From: Sva-07 sp963793335
Lineage (GTDB): Bacteria > Actinomycetota > Acidimicrobiia > Acidimicrobiales > Ilumatobacteraceae
Assembly: GCA_963793335.1 (NCBI GenBank)
Contig: CAWBZS010000022.1
Location: 59,734-123,733, forward strand
Direction: 5' to 3'
Length of the DNA: 64,000 nt
The notes under the pieces are model-generated. The model saw nothing but the letters and a program-made list of their open reading frames with translations, was not told the origin of the DNA and searched no databases. The translations under genes and the position numbers were made by a program. This document shows positions 41,886-49,793 of this stretch, piece after piece (position 1 is the first letter of the stretch; every line of letters starts with the position of its first letter).

Positions 41886-41908
41886 CACCTGCGAGGATTG
41901 AACGACAC

Positions 41909-42775
41909 ATGCCTGGGCTCAAGTCGATCGTCAAACGAACCGCGGCGGCCGCTGACCGCGTCGTCGTCCCACCGGCGGGCGTCACCATCTTGATCTACCA
42001 CCGCATCGGCGGGGGAAGCGACAGCGACGTCGACCTCCCCGTGGACCAGTTCGAGCAGCAACTCGAACACCTCGCCGAACACCATCGGGTGATCTCGCTC
42101 GACCAGGCGGTGGCCGAACTGACCGCCGAGCGACAACGTCGGTCCACCGCCGGCAGCGACCGCTCGACCGCCGTCGCTGCCGGCGACGCCAGTGACGACC
42201 GACGACCCGTGGTGATCACCTTCGACGACGGCACCGACGACTTCACCGAACAGGCCGTGCCGGCACTCGTGCGCCACGGCCTGCCCGCCACGCTGTACGT
42301 GGCCACCCAGTTCGTGGAAGACGCCGAACCGTTCCCGTGGGGCGCGGCACCGACCTCGTGGGCGGCGTTGCGCGACGTGGCCACCGACGGATCGATCACG
42401 ATCGGCTCGCACACCCACTCGCACTGGCTGATGGACCGGCTCGATCCGGCGATGGTCGACGCCGACCTCGACCGCTCGATCGACCTGATCGGCGACCGTA
42501 TCGGTGCACCGGCCGTGCACTTCGCCTACCCGAAGGCCGTCGCCGGGTCGCCGAGCGCCGAAGTCGCCGTCCGGCGTCGATTCGGGTCCGCGGCGCTGGC
42601 GAACAGCCGGGTCAACCGCGTCGGGCGTACCGATGTGCACCGGTTGTGGCGCACGCCGGTGCAGCGCAGCGACGACCACGACACGTTCGTCCGCAAGGCC
42701 GACGGCGGCCTCCGACTCGAAGGCGAACTGCGATCCCTCGTCGCACGGGCCCGCTACCGCGGCGCCGCACAGTGA
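41909..42775 (+). CDS. polysaccharide deacetylase (NodB homology, CE4)
   Basis: An intact 288-residue protein. Motif 1 is VVITFDDGTDDFTEQAVPAL (catalytic Asp-Asp), motif 2 ITIGSHTHSHWLMDRL (metal-binding His pair), and later blocks include AVHFAYPKAVAGSPSAEV. No secretion signal is evident; the N-terminus is VKRTAAAADRVVVPPAG. It would remove N- or O-acetyl groups from a glycan, possibly on the cytoplasmic face. It lies between the phosphatase and a glycosyltransferase. Its stop overlaps the GTG of that glycosyltransferase (GTGA), so they are translationally coupled. Confidence 0.85.
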   Translation: MPGLKSIVKRTAAAADRVVVPPAGVTILIYHRIGGGSDSDVDLPVDQFEQQLEHLAEHHRVISLDQAVAELTAERQRRSTAGSDRSTAVAAGDASDDRRPVVITFDDGTDDFTEQAVPALVRHGLPATLYVATQFVEDAEPFPWGAAPTSWAALRDVATDGSITIGSHTHSHWLMDRLDPAMVDADLDRSIDLIGDRIGAPAVHFAYPKAVAGSPSAEVAVRRRFGSAALANSRVNRVGRTDVHRLWRTPVQRSDDHDTFVRKADGGLRLEGELRSLVARARYRGAAQ

Positions 42776-43950
42776 GCCTCCTCCGGCGCCGGGTGTCACG
42801 CGATCGGCCGCGGGTGGTGCACATCACCACCACCGACATGAGCCTCGACTGGTTGCTCGGGCCGCAGCTGGTCGCCTTCGAGACGGCCGGCTACGAGGTG
42901 ATCGGCATGTCGGCTGCCGGACCCCATGTCCCCCACCTCGCCGCCATGGGCATCGACCACGTCGACGTGGCGTCGTTCACCCGGTCGAACAACCCGCTCG
43001 ACGACCTGCGGGCGTTCGGCCAACTCGTCCGGTTGCTGCGCTCGCTGCGCCCCGACATCGTGCACACCCACAACCCCAAGCCCGGCATCCTCGGTCGCAT
43101 CGCCGCCCGGCTGACGAGAACGCCGCTCGTGGTCAACACCCAGCACGGTCTGTGGGCCCAGCCGACCGACCGCTGGCAACGCCGACTCCCCGTCTACGCA
43201 GCCGAGCGCATCGCTGCCGCGTTCGGCGACGTCGAGCTGGTCCAGAACCCCGAGGACGTCGACACCCTCGTCGACACGCTCCGGATTCCGTCCCGCCGGG
43301 TTCGGTTGCTCGGCAACGGCGTCGACCTCGCACGCTTCGACCCCGACAGCCGTCGGCTCCGCCGCCAGGATCGCGGCTGCGGGCCGAGTGGGGCATCGCC
43401 GACGACGAGGTCGTGTGTGCCGTCGTCGGCCGGTTGGTGCGCGAGAAGGGCATCGTCGAACTCCTCGAGGCGGCGCATTCGCTCGCGTCGCCAGGGCAGC
43501 CCGGCGCGGTTCGTGGTGATCGGCCCCACCGACTCCGACAAGAGCGACGCCATCGGCACCGAGGTCTTCGACCGGGCCGAGGCCGACGGCGTGGTGTTCA
43601 CCGGGTCGCGCGACGACATGACCGACTGCTACGCCGCAGCCGATCTGTTCGTGACCGCCAGCTGGCGCGAAGGCTTTCCTCGCAGTGCCATGGAGGCTGC
43701 GGCGATGGGCCTGCCGACCGTGGCCACCGACATCCGGGGCAATCGCCAGGTGATCGACGACGGCACGACCGGTCTGCTCGTCCCGGTCCGCGACGCCGCT
43801 GCGATCGCCGCTGCGGTCGAACGACTCGTGGGCGACCCGTCGCTGCGAGCGTCGATGGGGGCAGCCGCCCGCCGGCGCGCCGCCGCTGAATTCGACCAGC
43901 AACGCGTGATCGACCGCACGATCGCCGCCTACGAGACGCTCCGTCGCTGA
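42772..43950 (+). CDS. glycosyltransferase family 4 (two frameshifts)
   Basis: About 395 residues. The start GTG at 42772 overlaps the deacetylase stop. Acceptor half: RVVHITTTDMSLDWLLGPQL, RPDIVHTHNPKPGILGRIAA, VVNTQHGLWAQPTDRWQR, the arrangement seen in capsular glycosyltransferases of the WbpH/PglA kind. Donor half: VVIGPTDSDKSDAIG, ADLFVTASWREGFPRSAMEA and AAAMGLPTVATDIRGNRQ with E-x7-E. The frame changes near 43365 and 43505; the piece between reads EWGIADDEVVCAVVGRLVRE in a third frame. It ends 13 bases before a hairpin shared with the convergent sugar-transferase gene. Confidence 0.8.
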   Translation: MSLLRRRVSRDRPRVVHITTTDMSLDWLLGPQLVAFETAGYEVIGMSAAGPHVPHLAAMGIDHVDVASFTRSNNPLDDLRAFGQLVRLLRSLRPDIVHTHNPKPGILGRIAARLTRTPLVVNTQHGLWAQPTDRWQRRLPVYAAERIAAAFGDVELVQNPEDVDTLVDTLRIPSRRVRLLGNGVDLARFDPDSRRLRRQDRGCGPSGASPTTRSCVPSSAGWCARRASSNSSRRRIRSRRQGSPARFVVIGPTDSDKSDAIGTEVFDRAEADGVVFTGSRDDMTDCYAAADLFVTASWREGFPRSAMEAAAMGLPTVATDIRGNRQVIDDGTTGLLVPVRDAAAIAAAVERLVGDPSLRASMGAAARRRAAAEFDQQRVIDRTIAAYETLRR

Positions 43951-43963
43951 CCCCGGCGCACGT

Positions 43964-43995
43964 TGAGCCTCGCACTCGCGGAATGCCGAGGCTCA
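43964..43995. terminator. bidirectional hairpin terminator between convergent genes
   Basis: TGAGCCTCG at 43964-43972 pairs with CGAGGCTCA at 43987-43995, a perfect nine-base stem with a 14-base loop. It lies between the stop of the GT4 (plus) and overlaps the stop of the sugar transferase (minus). No T-run follows on either side. Confidence 0.65.
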
Positions 43996-44622
43996 GGTCG
44001 TCGGCTGAGCCGACGCCCGATCGGCGGGCAGCGCGTGCATCGTCACACCGTCGGCGTGTTCCACCCCGGCCCGCCCGAGCACCGCAGGAACCGTCGCCGC
44101 CAGGATCTTCGCGTCACCGCTGAGCGTGCGGCTGCGGACGTAGTCGACGTCGAGCGCCAGACGCTCGGGCCAATCGAGCGTGTTGCGCCCGCTCACCTGT
44201 GCCAGGCCGGTGATCCCCGGGCGCACCTCGAATCGCTCGTACTCGTCGCCGACGAAACGATCCCAGTAGTGCACCGGCAGCGGACGAGGGCCGACGAGCG
44301 TGATCTCGCCTCGAAGCAGGTTCAACAACGACGGCAGTTCGTCGACGCTCGTCGCCCGCAACCACTGCCCCACCCGGGTCATCCGTTCGGCGTCGAACTC
44401 CGGTCCCTCACGGCCCGGCGCCGGGGGTCGCATCGACCGGAACTTGAGCAGCTCGAACGGCCGACCCGCCAGACCGAGCCGGCGCTGGCGGTAGATCACG
44501 CCTCGCCCTCCCGACAGGCGAGTCGCCACCGCCGCCCCGACCAGCAGCGGCGACGTGAGCACGAGGCCGCAGGACGCCGCGACGACGTCGACCACCCGGC
44601 GCACGCGGTCCGCAGGCGTCAT
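43993..44622 (-). CDS. initiating sugar transferase (polyprenyl-phosphate sugar phosphotransferase)
   Basis: 209 residues, intact. One N-terminal membrane segment (VVDVVAASCGLVLTSPLLVG) is followed by the bacterial sugar-transferase domain: RGVIYRQRRLGLAGRPFELL, KFRSMRPPA, TSVDELPSLLNLLRGEITLV, GPRPL and RPGITGLAQVSGRN. This is the short, catalytic-domain-only form (PglC/WcaJ C-terminal type) that moves a sugar phosphate to undecaprenyl phosphate, the first step of glycan assembly. The start ATG at 44622 overlaps the stop of the acyltransferase gene (ATGA), as in many pglC-pglD pairs. The sugar is unknown but in such pairs is often a modified amino sugar. Confidence 0.87.
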   Translation of the reverse strand: MTPADRVRRVVDVVAASCGLVLTSPLLVGAAVATRLSGGRGVIYRQRRLGLAGRPFELLKFRSMRPPAPGREGPEFDAERMTRVGQWLRATSVDELPSLLNLLRGEITLVGPRPLPVHYWDRFVGDEYERFEVRPGITGLAQVSGRNTLDWPERLALDVDYVRSRTLSGDAKILAATVPAVLGRAGVEHADGVTMHALPADRASAQPTT

Positions 44623-45275
44623 CGCCCGGCTCCACGTTCGATCGGGCGGGCGGGCACGCCCACCACGGTGCTGTCGGCTGCGACGTCGGATGTCACCACC
44701 GCACCGCCACCCACGACCGCTCCCGACCCGATGGTCACGCCAGGCAGCACCCGTGCGCCGAGCCCGATCAACGCGCCGTCGCCGACGGTGACACCGCCAC
44801 CGAGCACGGCGCCCGGCGCCACGTGCACGTAGTCGCCGATGATGCAGTCGTGATCGACCGAGGCGTTGGTGTTGACGATCACACCCTCGCCGAGCGTGGT
44901 CGCTGCGTTGATCACCGCCCCGGCGATCAGCTGCACGCCGGCGCCGAGGGCTGCGGTTCGCGACACGACCGCCGACGCGCTGATCGCCGGCGTCAGCGTG
45001 TACCCCTGGTCGACGAGCAACCGACCGAATCGGCGGCGGGCCGTGTTGTCGCCGATGCACACACAGAACGTGGTGGCGCCGCTGCTGGCGGCGGCGTCCT
45101 CGATCTGGTCGTCAGGCCAGATCTTGGGAACCTCGAGCCCGGGCGCCCCGACGCCGTCTCGGCTCACGGCTCCCACGACCTCCGCATCGCCCATGTCGAG
45201 CAGGGCTTCGACACAGACTCGGGCATGGCCCCCGGCACCGATGAGCAACACTCGGCGGGGCAACGGGGTCGACAC
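44619..45275 (-). CDS. NeuD/PglD-type sugar O- or N-acyltransferase
   Basis: 218 residues, intact. The N-terminal Rossmann-like part is VLLIGAGGHARVCVEALLDM. The C-terminal left-handed beta-helix has hexapeptide repeats such as VIVNTNASVDHDCIIGDYVH, then APGAVLGGGVTVGDGALIG, with the catalytic His in the SVDHDC region. These enzymes acetylate UDP-4-amino sugars (PglD) or sialic acids (NeuD). The overlap with the initiating sugar transferase suggests a PglD-like role in preparing its donor. The start is the ATG giving MSTPLPRRVLLIG; the region upstream (45276-45473) separates it from the divergent small surface-protein gene. Confidence 0.82.
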   Translation of the reverse strand: MSTPLPRRVLLIGAGGHARVCVEALLDMGDAEVVGAVSRDGVGAPGLEVPKIWPDDQIEDAAASSGATTFCVCIGDNTARRRFGRLLVDQGYTLTPAISASAVVSRTAALGAGVQLIAGAVINAATTLGEGVIVNTNASVDHDCIIGDYVHVAPGAVLGGGVTVGDGALIGLGARVLPGVTIGSGAVVGGGAVVTSDVAADSTVVGVPARPIERGAGR

Positions 45276-45473
45276 GGTGCGACCTTACCCGTCGAGCCCC
45301 GCCCCAGGCCGACCGGTGACGGAGCGCAGGCTCGCACCGCTCGGGGTGTCCAGCCGACCCTGGATCGGCTACGGTCTGACACGGCACGGAATTCCGAAAT
45401 TCTCTTCCCAGAACCTGCCGAAGGTGCTAACGTCTCCGGCAATGCCGAATGGCACGTCTTCCAGGAGGACCAC

Positions 45474-45821
45474 ATGAAGAAGCTCGCACTCGCAATCGTC
45501 GCCACGGCATTCGTTGGCTTCAGCCATGCTCCGGTGAACGCCCAGAGCTCCGACCCCGAGCCGATCGAGCCAATTCCCGCTGATCAAGCGCTCGAATGTG
45601 CCGAATCCGAGGGCCGCACCGACACCAACCACGACGGCATCGAAGACAAGTGCACCGACTTCTACATCGACGGCCATCCGACGCCGCCTCCCGGCCAGGT
45701 TGCCGACACCGGTTCGTCCGGCGTGTCGTCGATGCTCGGCCTCGGCTCGGCACTGCTCGTCGGCGGCGGCATCGCCGTCGTCTCGACCCGTCGCCGTGCG
45801 ACGGCATCGACCACCAGTTGA
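45474..45821 (+). CDS. small secreted protein with calcium-repeat-like segment and C-terminal anchor
   Basis: 115 residues. A perfect AGGAGG ribosome site lies at 45463-45468, six bases before ATG 45474. Residues 1-24 are a signal peptide (MKKLALAIVATAFVGFSHAP, cleaved near VNA-Q). TDTNHDGIEDKCTD resembles a thrombospondin type 3 calcium-binding repeat (DxNxDGxxDxC). The C-terminus is Pro-rich, then VADTGSSG, a hydrophobic helix SMLGLGSALLVGGGIAVVS and a basic tail TRRR. This order is that of a sortase-sorting signal with VADTG in the place of LPxTG. No sortase gene is in the window. It is probably a wall-anchored surface protein; the function is unknown. Confidence 0.72.
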   Translation: MKKLALAIVATAFVGFSHAPVNAQSSDPEPIEPIPADQALECAESEGRTDTNHDGIEDKCTDFYIDGHPTPPPGQVADTGSSGVSSMLGLGSALLVGGGIAVVSTRRRATASTTS

Positions 45822-45864
45822 CCTCACCATCGCTCGACCGAGCGATTCTTCACTGAGCTTCTTC

Positions 45865-45896
45865 AACGACCCACCCGGTTCGCCGGGTGGGTCGTT
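45865..45896. terminator. strong hairpin with TTCG tetraloop
   Basis: A perfect 14-base stem (AACGACCCACCCGG with its complement) closed by a TTCG loop lies 44 bases after the small surface-protein gene. On the other strand it follows the tRNA gene, so it can end transcription from both sides. There is no long T-run. Confidence 0.8.
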
Positions 45897-45908
45897 CGCT
45901 GTGTGCCG

Positions 45909-45982
45909 TGCCGACGGAGAGACTCGAACTCTCACTGACGGCGACCTAAACGCCGTGCCTCTGCCAATTGGGCTACGTCGGC
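45909..45982 (-). tRNA. tRNA with anticodon UAG (Leu by anticodon), short variable loop
   Basis: 74 bases on the minus strand. The acceptor stem GCCGACG/CGTCGGC is a perfect seven pairs with discriminator A. The D arm contains GG in AATTGGCAGA. The anticodon stem CGGCG/CGCCG encloses the loop TTTAGGT, anticodon TAG at 45946-45948. The T arm GAGAG-TTCGAGT-CTCTC is canonical. CCA is not encoded. Anticodon UAG reads CUA leucine codons, but bacterial tRNA-Leu normally has a long variable arm; here the variable region is only five bases. The structure is complete and looks functional, so identity by anticodon alone is tentative. Confidence 0.85.
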
Positions 45983-46041
45983 CGCCACGACACCGCGAAC
46001 CTATCCGCTGGCACGACGAGCGCGACGCTCGCCGACGCCGG

Positions 46042-46620
46042 TCAGCGCTCGGAGAGTTCGGCGAGCAACGCCCGGAACGCCCGACCGCGATGCGAGATCG
46101 CGTTCTTCGCCTCCACGCCCATCTCGGCGAACGTCGCCCCACCTGCCTCGTCGGGCTGGAACACGCTGTCGTAGCCGAAGCCGACCTCGCCACGCTCGAC
46201 GGTGGTGATCACACCGGGACACACGCCCTCGACCGCGACCTCGCTGCCGTCGGGCCACACCACGATCGCCACGGTCTTGAAGGCCGCAGTCCGATCGGCC
46301 ACGCCCTCGAGTTCGGCCAGCAGCTTGGCCCGGTTGTCGGCGTACGTGGCGTCGGGGCCTGCGTAGTACGCGGCGTCGACGCCCGGGGCGCCGTCGAGTG
46401 CCACGACCTCGAGCCCGGTGTCGTCGGCCACCGCCGGCGCACCGGTCGCCGCACACAACGCTGCGGCCTTCAACCGCGCGTTGCCCAGCAGCGAACCGGC
46501 GTCCTCGACCACATCGGGCACGTCAGCCGGCCGTGGCAGCAGCTCCACCACACCGGCGAGGAGTCGCTGGATCTCGGCGACCTTGTCGGGGTTCGCCGAC
46601 GCGCAGACGAGTTGCAGCAT
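46042..46620 (-). CDS. rdgB: XTP/dITP pyrophosphatase (RdgB/HAM1)
   Basis: 192 residues, intact, typical family length. It hydrolyses non-canonical purine triphosphates (ITP, dITP, XTP) to monophosphates, keeping them out of nucleic acids. The family N-terminus is LVCASANPDKVAEIQRLL (SxNxxK). VADDTGLEVVALDGAPGVDA is the metal and nucleotide site, with GFGYDSVFQP and AEMGVEAKNAISHRGRA (SHR) at the C-terminus. It lies nine bases after rph, with murI upstream, the same order as in mycobacteria, so the three are probably one transcript. The cytoplasmic enzyme acts as a dimer in known members. Confidence 0.93.
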   Translation of the reverse strand: MLQLVCASANPDKVAEIQRLLAGVVELLPRPADVPDVVEDAGSLLGNARLKAAALCAATGAPAVADDTGLEVVALDGAPGVDAAYYAGPDATYADNRAKLLAELEGVADRTAAFKTVAIVVWPDGSEVAVEGVCPGVITTVERGEVGFGYDSVFQPDEAGGATFAEMGVEAKNAISHRGRAFRALLAELSER

Positions 46621-46629
46621 CAGGCCGGC

Positions 46630-47388
46630 TCAGCGACTGGACCGCGCCGACGGAGGCGTTGCGAGGAGGTCTGCCTGGAGGTCCGCGATGGTGTCGAGGC
46701 CACCCTCGGCGAGCATCAACAACGAGTCGAGCTCGGGCCGGCTGAAGGTCATCCCCTCGGCGGTGCCCTGCACCTCGACGAACTGCGAGTCGCCACCAGC
46801 GGTGGGGCGCAGCATCACCACGTTCATGTCGACGTCGGCGGTGCTGTCCTCCACGTAGGGCAGGTCGAGCACCGGGGTGCCGTTGACGATGCCGACGCTG
46901 ATCGCCGTGCAGAACGAGTGCAGCGGGTTGGCGGGCAGATCGCCGCGCTGCACCACACGCTCGAGCGCGTCGTGCAGCGCAACGAAGCCGCCGCAGATGC
47001 TGGCTGTGCGCGTACCGCCATCGGCCTGCAGCACGTCGCAGTCGACCAATACCTGACGTTCGCCCAGCGCCTTCATGTCGCACGCAGCCCGCAACGATCG
47101 ACCGATCAGCCGCTGGATCTCCACGGTGCGTCCGCTCTGCTTGCCCCGGGCCGCTTCACGTCCGATTCGCTCCGGCGAGGCACCGGGCAGCATCGAGTAC
47201 TCCGCGGTCACCCATCCTTTGCCCGAGCCGCGCATCCAGCGTGGAACGTTCTCGTCGATCGATGCGGTGCACAGCACCCGCGTCTTGCCGAACGAGACGA
47301 GGCACGAGCCGTCGGCCATCTCGGTGAAGTCACGCTCGAAGGTGACAGGGCGAAGTTCGTCGTCGTTGCGGCCGTCGGGACGAGCCAT
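46630..47388 (-). CDS. rph: ribonuclease PH
   Basis: 252 residues, intact. A phosphate-dependent 3'-to-5' exonuclease that trims tRNA precursors. Start ATG 47388 gives MARPDGRNDDELRPVTFERD, the usual beginning. Family blocks: PRWMRGSGKGWVTAEYSMLP, RGKQSGRTVEIQRLIGRSLR, VLVDCDVLQADGGTRTASI, with catalytic Asp residues in DLPYVEDSTADVDMNVVM. The last codons reach to nine bases before rdgB. Positioned between murI and rdgB as in related actinobacteria. Confidence 0.94.
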   Translation of the reverse strand: MARPDGRNDDELRPVTFERDFTEMADGSCLVSFGKTRVLCTASIDENVPRWMRGSGKGWVTAEYSMLPGASPERIGREAARGKQSGRTVEIQRLIGRSLRAACDMKALGERQVLVDCDVLQADGGTRTASICGGFVALHDALERVVQRGDLPANPLHSFCTAISVGIVNGTPVLDLPYVEDSTADVDMNVVMLRPTAGGDSQFVEVQGTAEGMTFSRPELDSLLMLAEGGLDTIADLQADLLATPPSARSSR

Positions 47389-47471
47389 GGGGGTCTCCAG
47401 TCGATGGGTTCGGGTTGCAAGGGGCGACGCTCGATGCGATCGCTGAACGATCACCAGGGTGCCACAGCTGG

Positions 47472-48278
47472 CTACGAATGCGACGGTTTCCAGGCTTCGG
47501 TGTGGTCGAGTTCCGGCCCGAGCAACTCGCGACCCAAGTCGCGGAACAGCTCCACATCGCCGCTCGACACGAACCGTCGGTGCCCGACCCGGTCGGCGTC
47601 GCGGAGCAGCCCGAGGTCACCGAGCTGACGCATCACGGCGAACGCGGTCTCGTCCGCCGAGCTGACCAGGGTGACCGACGTGCCCATCACCTCACTGATC
47701 GTGCGCGCGAGGAACGGATAGTGCGTGCACCCGAGCAGCAGCGCGTCGACACCGGCGTCACGAATCGGCGCCAACAGCCGTTCGGCGAGCACGGTCACCT
47801 CGTCGCCGGTGGTTTGACCGCGCTCGACGAACTCCACGAAGCCCGGGCAGGCGGCGCTGGTGAGCGAGACCGGCGCACCGGTTGCCGCCACTGCCTGCAC
47901 GTAGGCGCCGGACGCCATCGTGCCCACCGTGCCGATCACGCCGACGTGGCCGCTGACCGTGGTGGACACCAGCGCCCGTGCACCAGGGGTGACCACGTCG
48001 ATGATCGGCACCGGCAGCTCAGCGCGCAGATCGTCGAGCCCGGCAGCGGTTGCGGTGTTGCATGCGACGACGATCGCCTTGGCGCCGTAGTCGTCGACCA
48101 GGCTCCACGCCAGCTCATGCGCATAACCGCGCACCTCGTCGAGCGGTTTGGAGCCGTAGGGATAGCGACCGGTGTCGCCGATGTACACGAGATCCTCAGC
48201 CGGGAGCAGGTCGATCGTGGCACGCGCCACGGTCAACCCGCCGAACCCCGAGTCGAACATCCCAATCGGCCGATCCAC
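47472..48278 (-). CDS. murI: glutamate racemase
   Basis: 268 residues, intact. It converts L- to D-glutamate for peptidoglycan. The catalytic cysteines are in IVVACNTATAAGL and LLLGCTHYPFLA. The N-terminal IGMFDSGFGGLTVA and IGDTGRYPYGSKP complete the active site. The enzyme is cytoplasmic. It stands upstream of rph and rdgB on the same strand with an 83-base gap. The start ATG 48278 is the only one consistent with the family N-terminus. Confidence 0.95.
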   Translation of the reverse strand: MDRPIGMFDSGFGGLTVARATIDLLPAEDLVYIGDTGRYPYGSKPLDEVRGYAHELAWSLVDDYGAKAIVVACNTATAAGLDDLRAELPVPIIDVVTPGARALVSTTVSGHVGVIGTVGTMASGAYVQAVAATGAPVSLTSAACPGFVEFVERGQTTGDEVTVLAERLLAPIRDAGVDALLLGCTHYPFLARTISEVMGTSVTLVSSADETAFAVMRQLGDLGLLRDADRVGHRRFVSSGDVELFRDLGRELLGPELDHTEAWKPSHS

Positions 48279-48324
48279 GGCCAGGGAGCCTACGCCAGCG
48301 CCAACGCCGCAACGGGGCCGCCGC

Positions 48325-49719
48325 CTATGGCAACGTCACCGGCAGCAGCACTTGGTCGATCACGTGGACCACGCCGTTGGATGCGTTGAGATCGATCGGG
48401 CCCAACTCCGCCCCACCGACGGTCGGTGGTGTTGCGCCGGCATCGATCGCATGCGGGCCCGGGTTCACCACGGTGAACTCAGGTGGATTGAGGGCCAGCA
48501 GCTCCGCCGACGAGAACGCCTCGGTGTCGTTCACATGAGTGAGCAGCACGGCTTCGACCACGTCGGGATCGCCGAAATCCGGGGCACCCGGAGCACTCAC
48601 CGCATCAGCCACCGCCTGATTGGTGGGTGCGAGCACCGTGAGTGTTGCATTCGGATCGTCGAGGTCGTCGTCGAGGCCGGCGAGTTGGATGAGCGCAGCC
48701 AGCGCAGTGAGGTCCGGGTCTCCGAGGATCACGTCCCATGCGGTCTCCTCGGGCACCGTGGTGGCGGGCGGTGTCGTCGTGGTCGTGGTGGTCGTGGTGG
48801 TGGTCGCCGCCGGGGCGGTGGTCGTGGTGGCGGGCGACGTGGTGGTGGTGTCCCCCACCGACGTGCTCGGAGCGACGGTCGTCCCGGGGACGCTCGTGTC
48901 CGCCCCGAGCGGCAGTTCGGTGACGACGTCACACGTCACGGTGTCGTCGACCGAGAACTGGTAGTTCGGGAAGAGGAAGGAGGCGGCCTGGCCGCCGCCC
49001 GACCCGTCGTCGATCACGTCAACACTCATCGTGACGACGGTGTCCGGATCACCGTCTCGTTCGAGCACGCACTCGACGAGGCCGGACGCCGGACTCGCAC
49101 CCTCCGGCAACGGCTGCAGCAGCGACACGGTGGCGGCCCAGTCATCCGGGGCGATCGTGTCGGTGTCGATCTCCCACTCGTACACGACCCGACCCTGCGA
49201 ATCTGCACTGGCTCCCGCCAGCTCGCCGGGCACCGCGCCGGCCGGTCGGACCCATGAATAGGCCGTCTCATTGCCGACGGGTCCAACCACACTGGCGGCA
49301 AAGTCGGCCTCGAGCGGCTCGCCGTTCTGGTCGGCGACCTCGAGGATCAACAAACTGGAGTTGTCGGCGGCAGCGTCGTCGTCACCACCCACGAGGAAGA
49401 GCGCAAGCAGGGCACCGAGTCCGAGCAACACCAAGAAGACGAGAGCGATCGGGAGCGGCTTCTTGTACCACGGGGCCTCCTCCTCCTCCGGTTCGGGTTC
49501 GCCATAGGGGTCGACGGGATCGCCGAAGCCCACGCCTGGCGGCTGCGTCGGCGGCACGCCCGCACCCTGATCCACGCCGGTGGCCGGCATCTGCGTGGTC
49601 GGCTCACCAGCGGGGAATGCCTCGGTCGGCATCGGCGTGCCCATCGGTGGTGTCGGAGATCCGCTCGATGGGGGGTTCGGAGGCGGCGGGACGGCTCCCG
49701 GGGTGTTGGGGTCGCTCAT
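48325..49719 (-). CDS. membrane-anchored fasciclin (FAS1) domain protein with Thr-rich linker
   Basis: 464 residues, intact. The first 75 residues are Pro-rich and cytoplasmic, ending in EPEPEEEEAPWYKK. One membrane helix PIALVFLVLLGLGALLALFL follows. An outer domain of about 190 residues, with the cysteines in LVECVLERDG and VTCDVV, has no family I recognise. Next comes a linker of Thr, Ala and Pro with a run of at least eleven Thr, then a FAS1 domain. That domain has LTVLAPTNQAVADAV (normally FAPTNxAF), LLTHVNDTEAFS and SNGVVHVIDQVLLP. FAS1 domains mediate adhesion. Start ATG 49719; upstream in-frame codons are arginine-rich and unlikely. Confidence 0.8.
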   Translation of the reverse strand: MSDPNTPGAVPPPPNPPSSGSPTPPMGTPMPTEAFPAGEPTTQMPATGVDQGAGVPPTQPPGVGFGDPVDPYGEPEPEEEEAPWYKKPLPIALVFLVLLGLGALLALFLVGGDDDAAADNSSLLILEVADQNGEPLEADFAASVVGPVGNETAYSWVRPAGAVPGELAGASADSQGRVVYEWEIDTDTIAPDDWAATVSLLQPLPEGASPASGLVECVLERDGDPDTVVTMSVDVIDDGSGGGQAASFLFPNYQFSVDDTVTCDVVTELPLGADTSVPGTTVAPSTSVGDTTTTSPATTTTAPAATTTTTTTTTTTPPATTVPEETAWDVILGDPDLTALAALIQLAGLDDDLDDPNATLTVLAPTNQAVADAVSAPGAPDFGDPDVVEAVLLTHVNDTEAFSSAELLALNPPEFTVVNPGPHAIDAGATPPTVGGAELGPIDLNASNGVVHVIDQVLLPVTLP

Positions 49720-49793
49720 GCAGCAAGTGTCGCAGACCGGCACCCGCGTGCGTGGACACCGACTCGATGTTGCACACCTGCCATGATCGCGAG

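Noticed and set aside
48172..49257. Plus-strand open frame opposite the FAS1 protein
   Set aside because: It is rich in Arg, Gly and His with no family resemblance, and lies antisense to an intact gene with a signal-anchor and FAS1 motifs.
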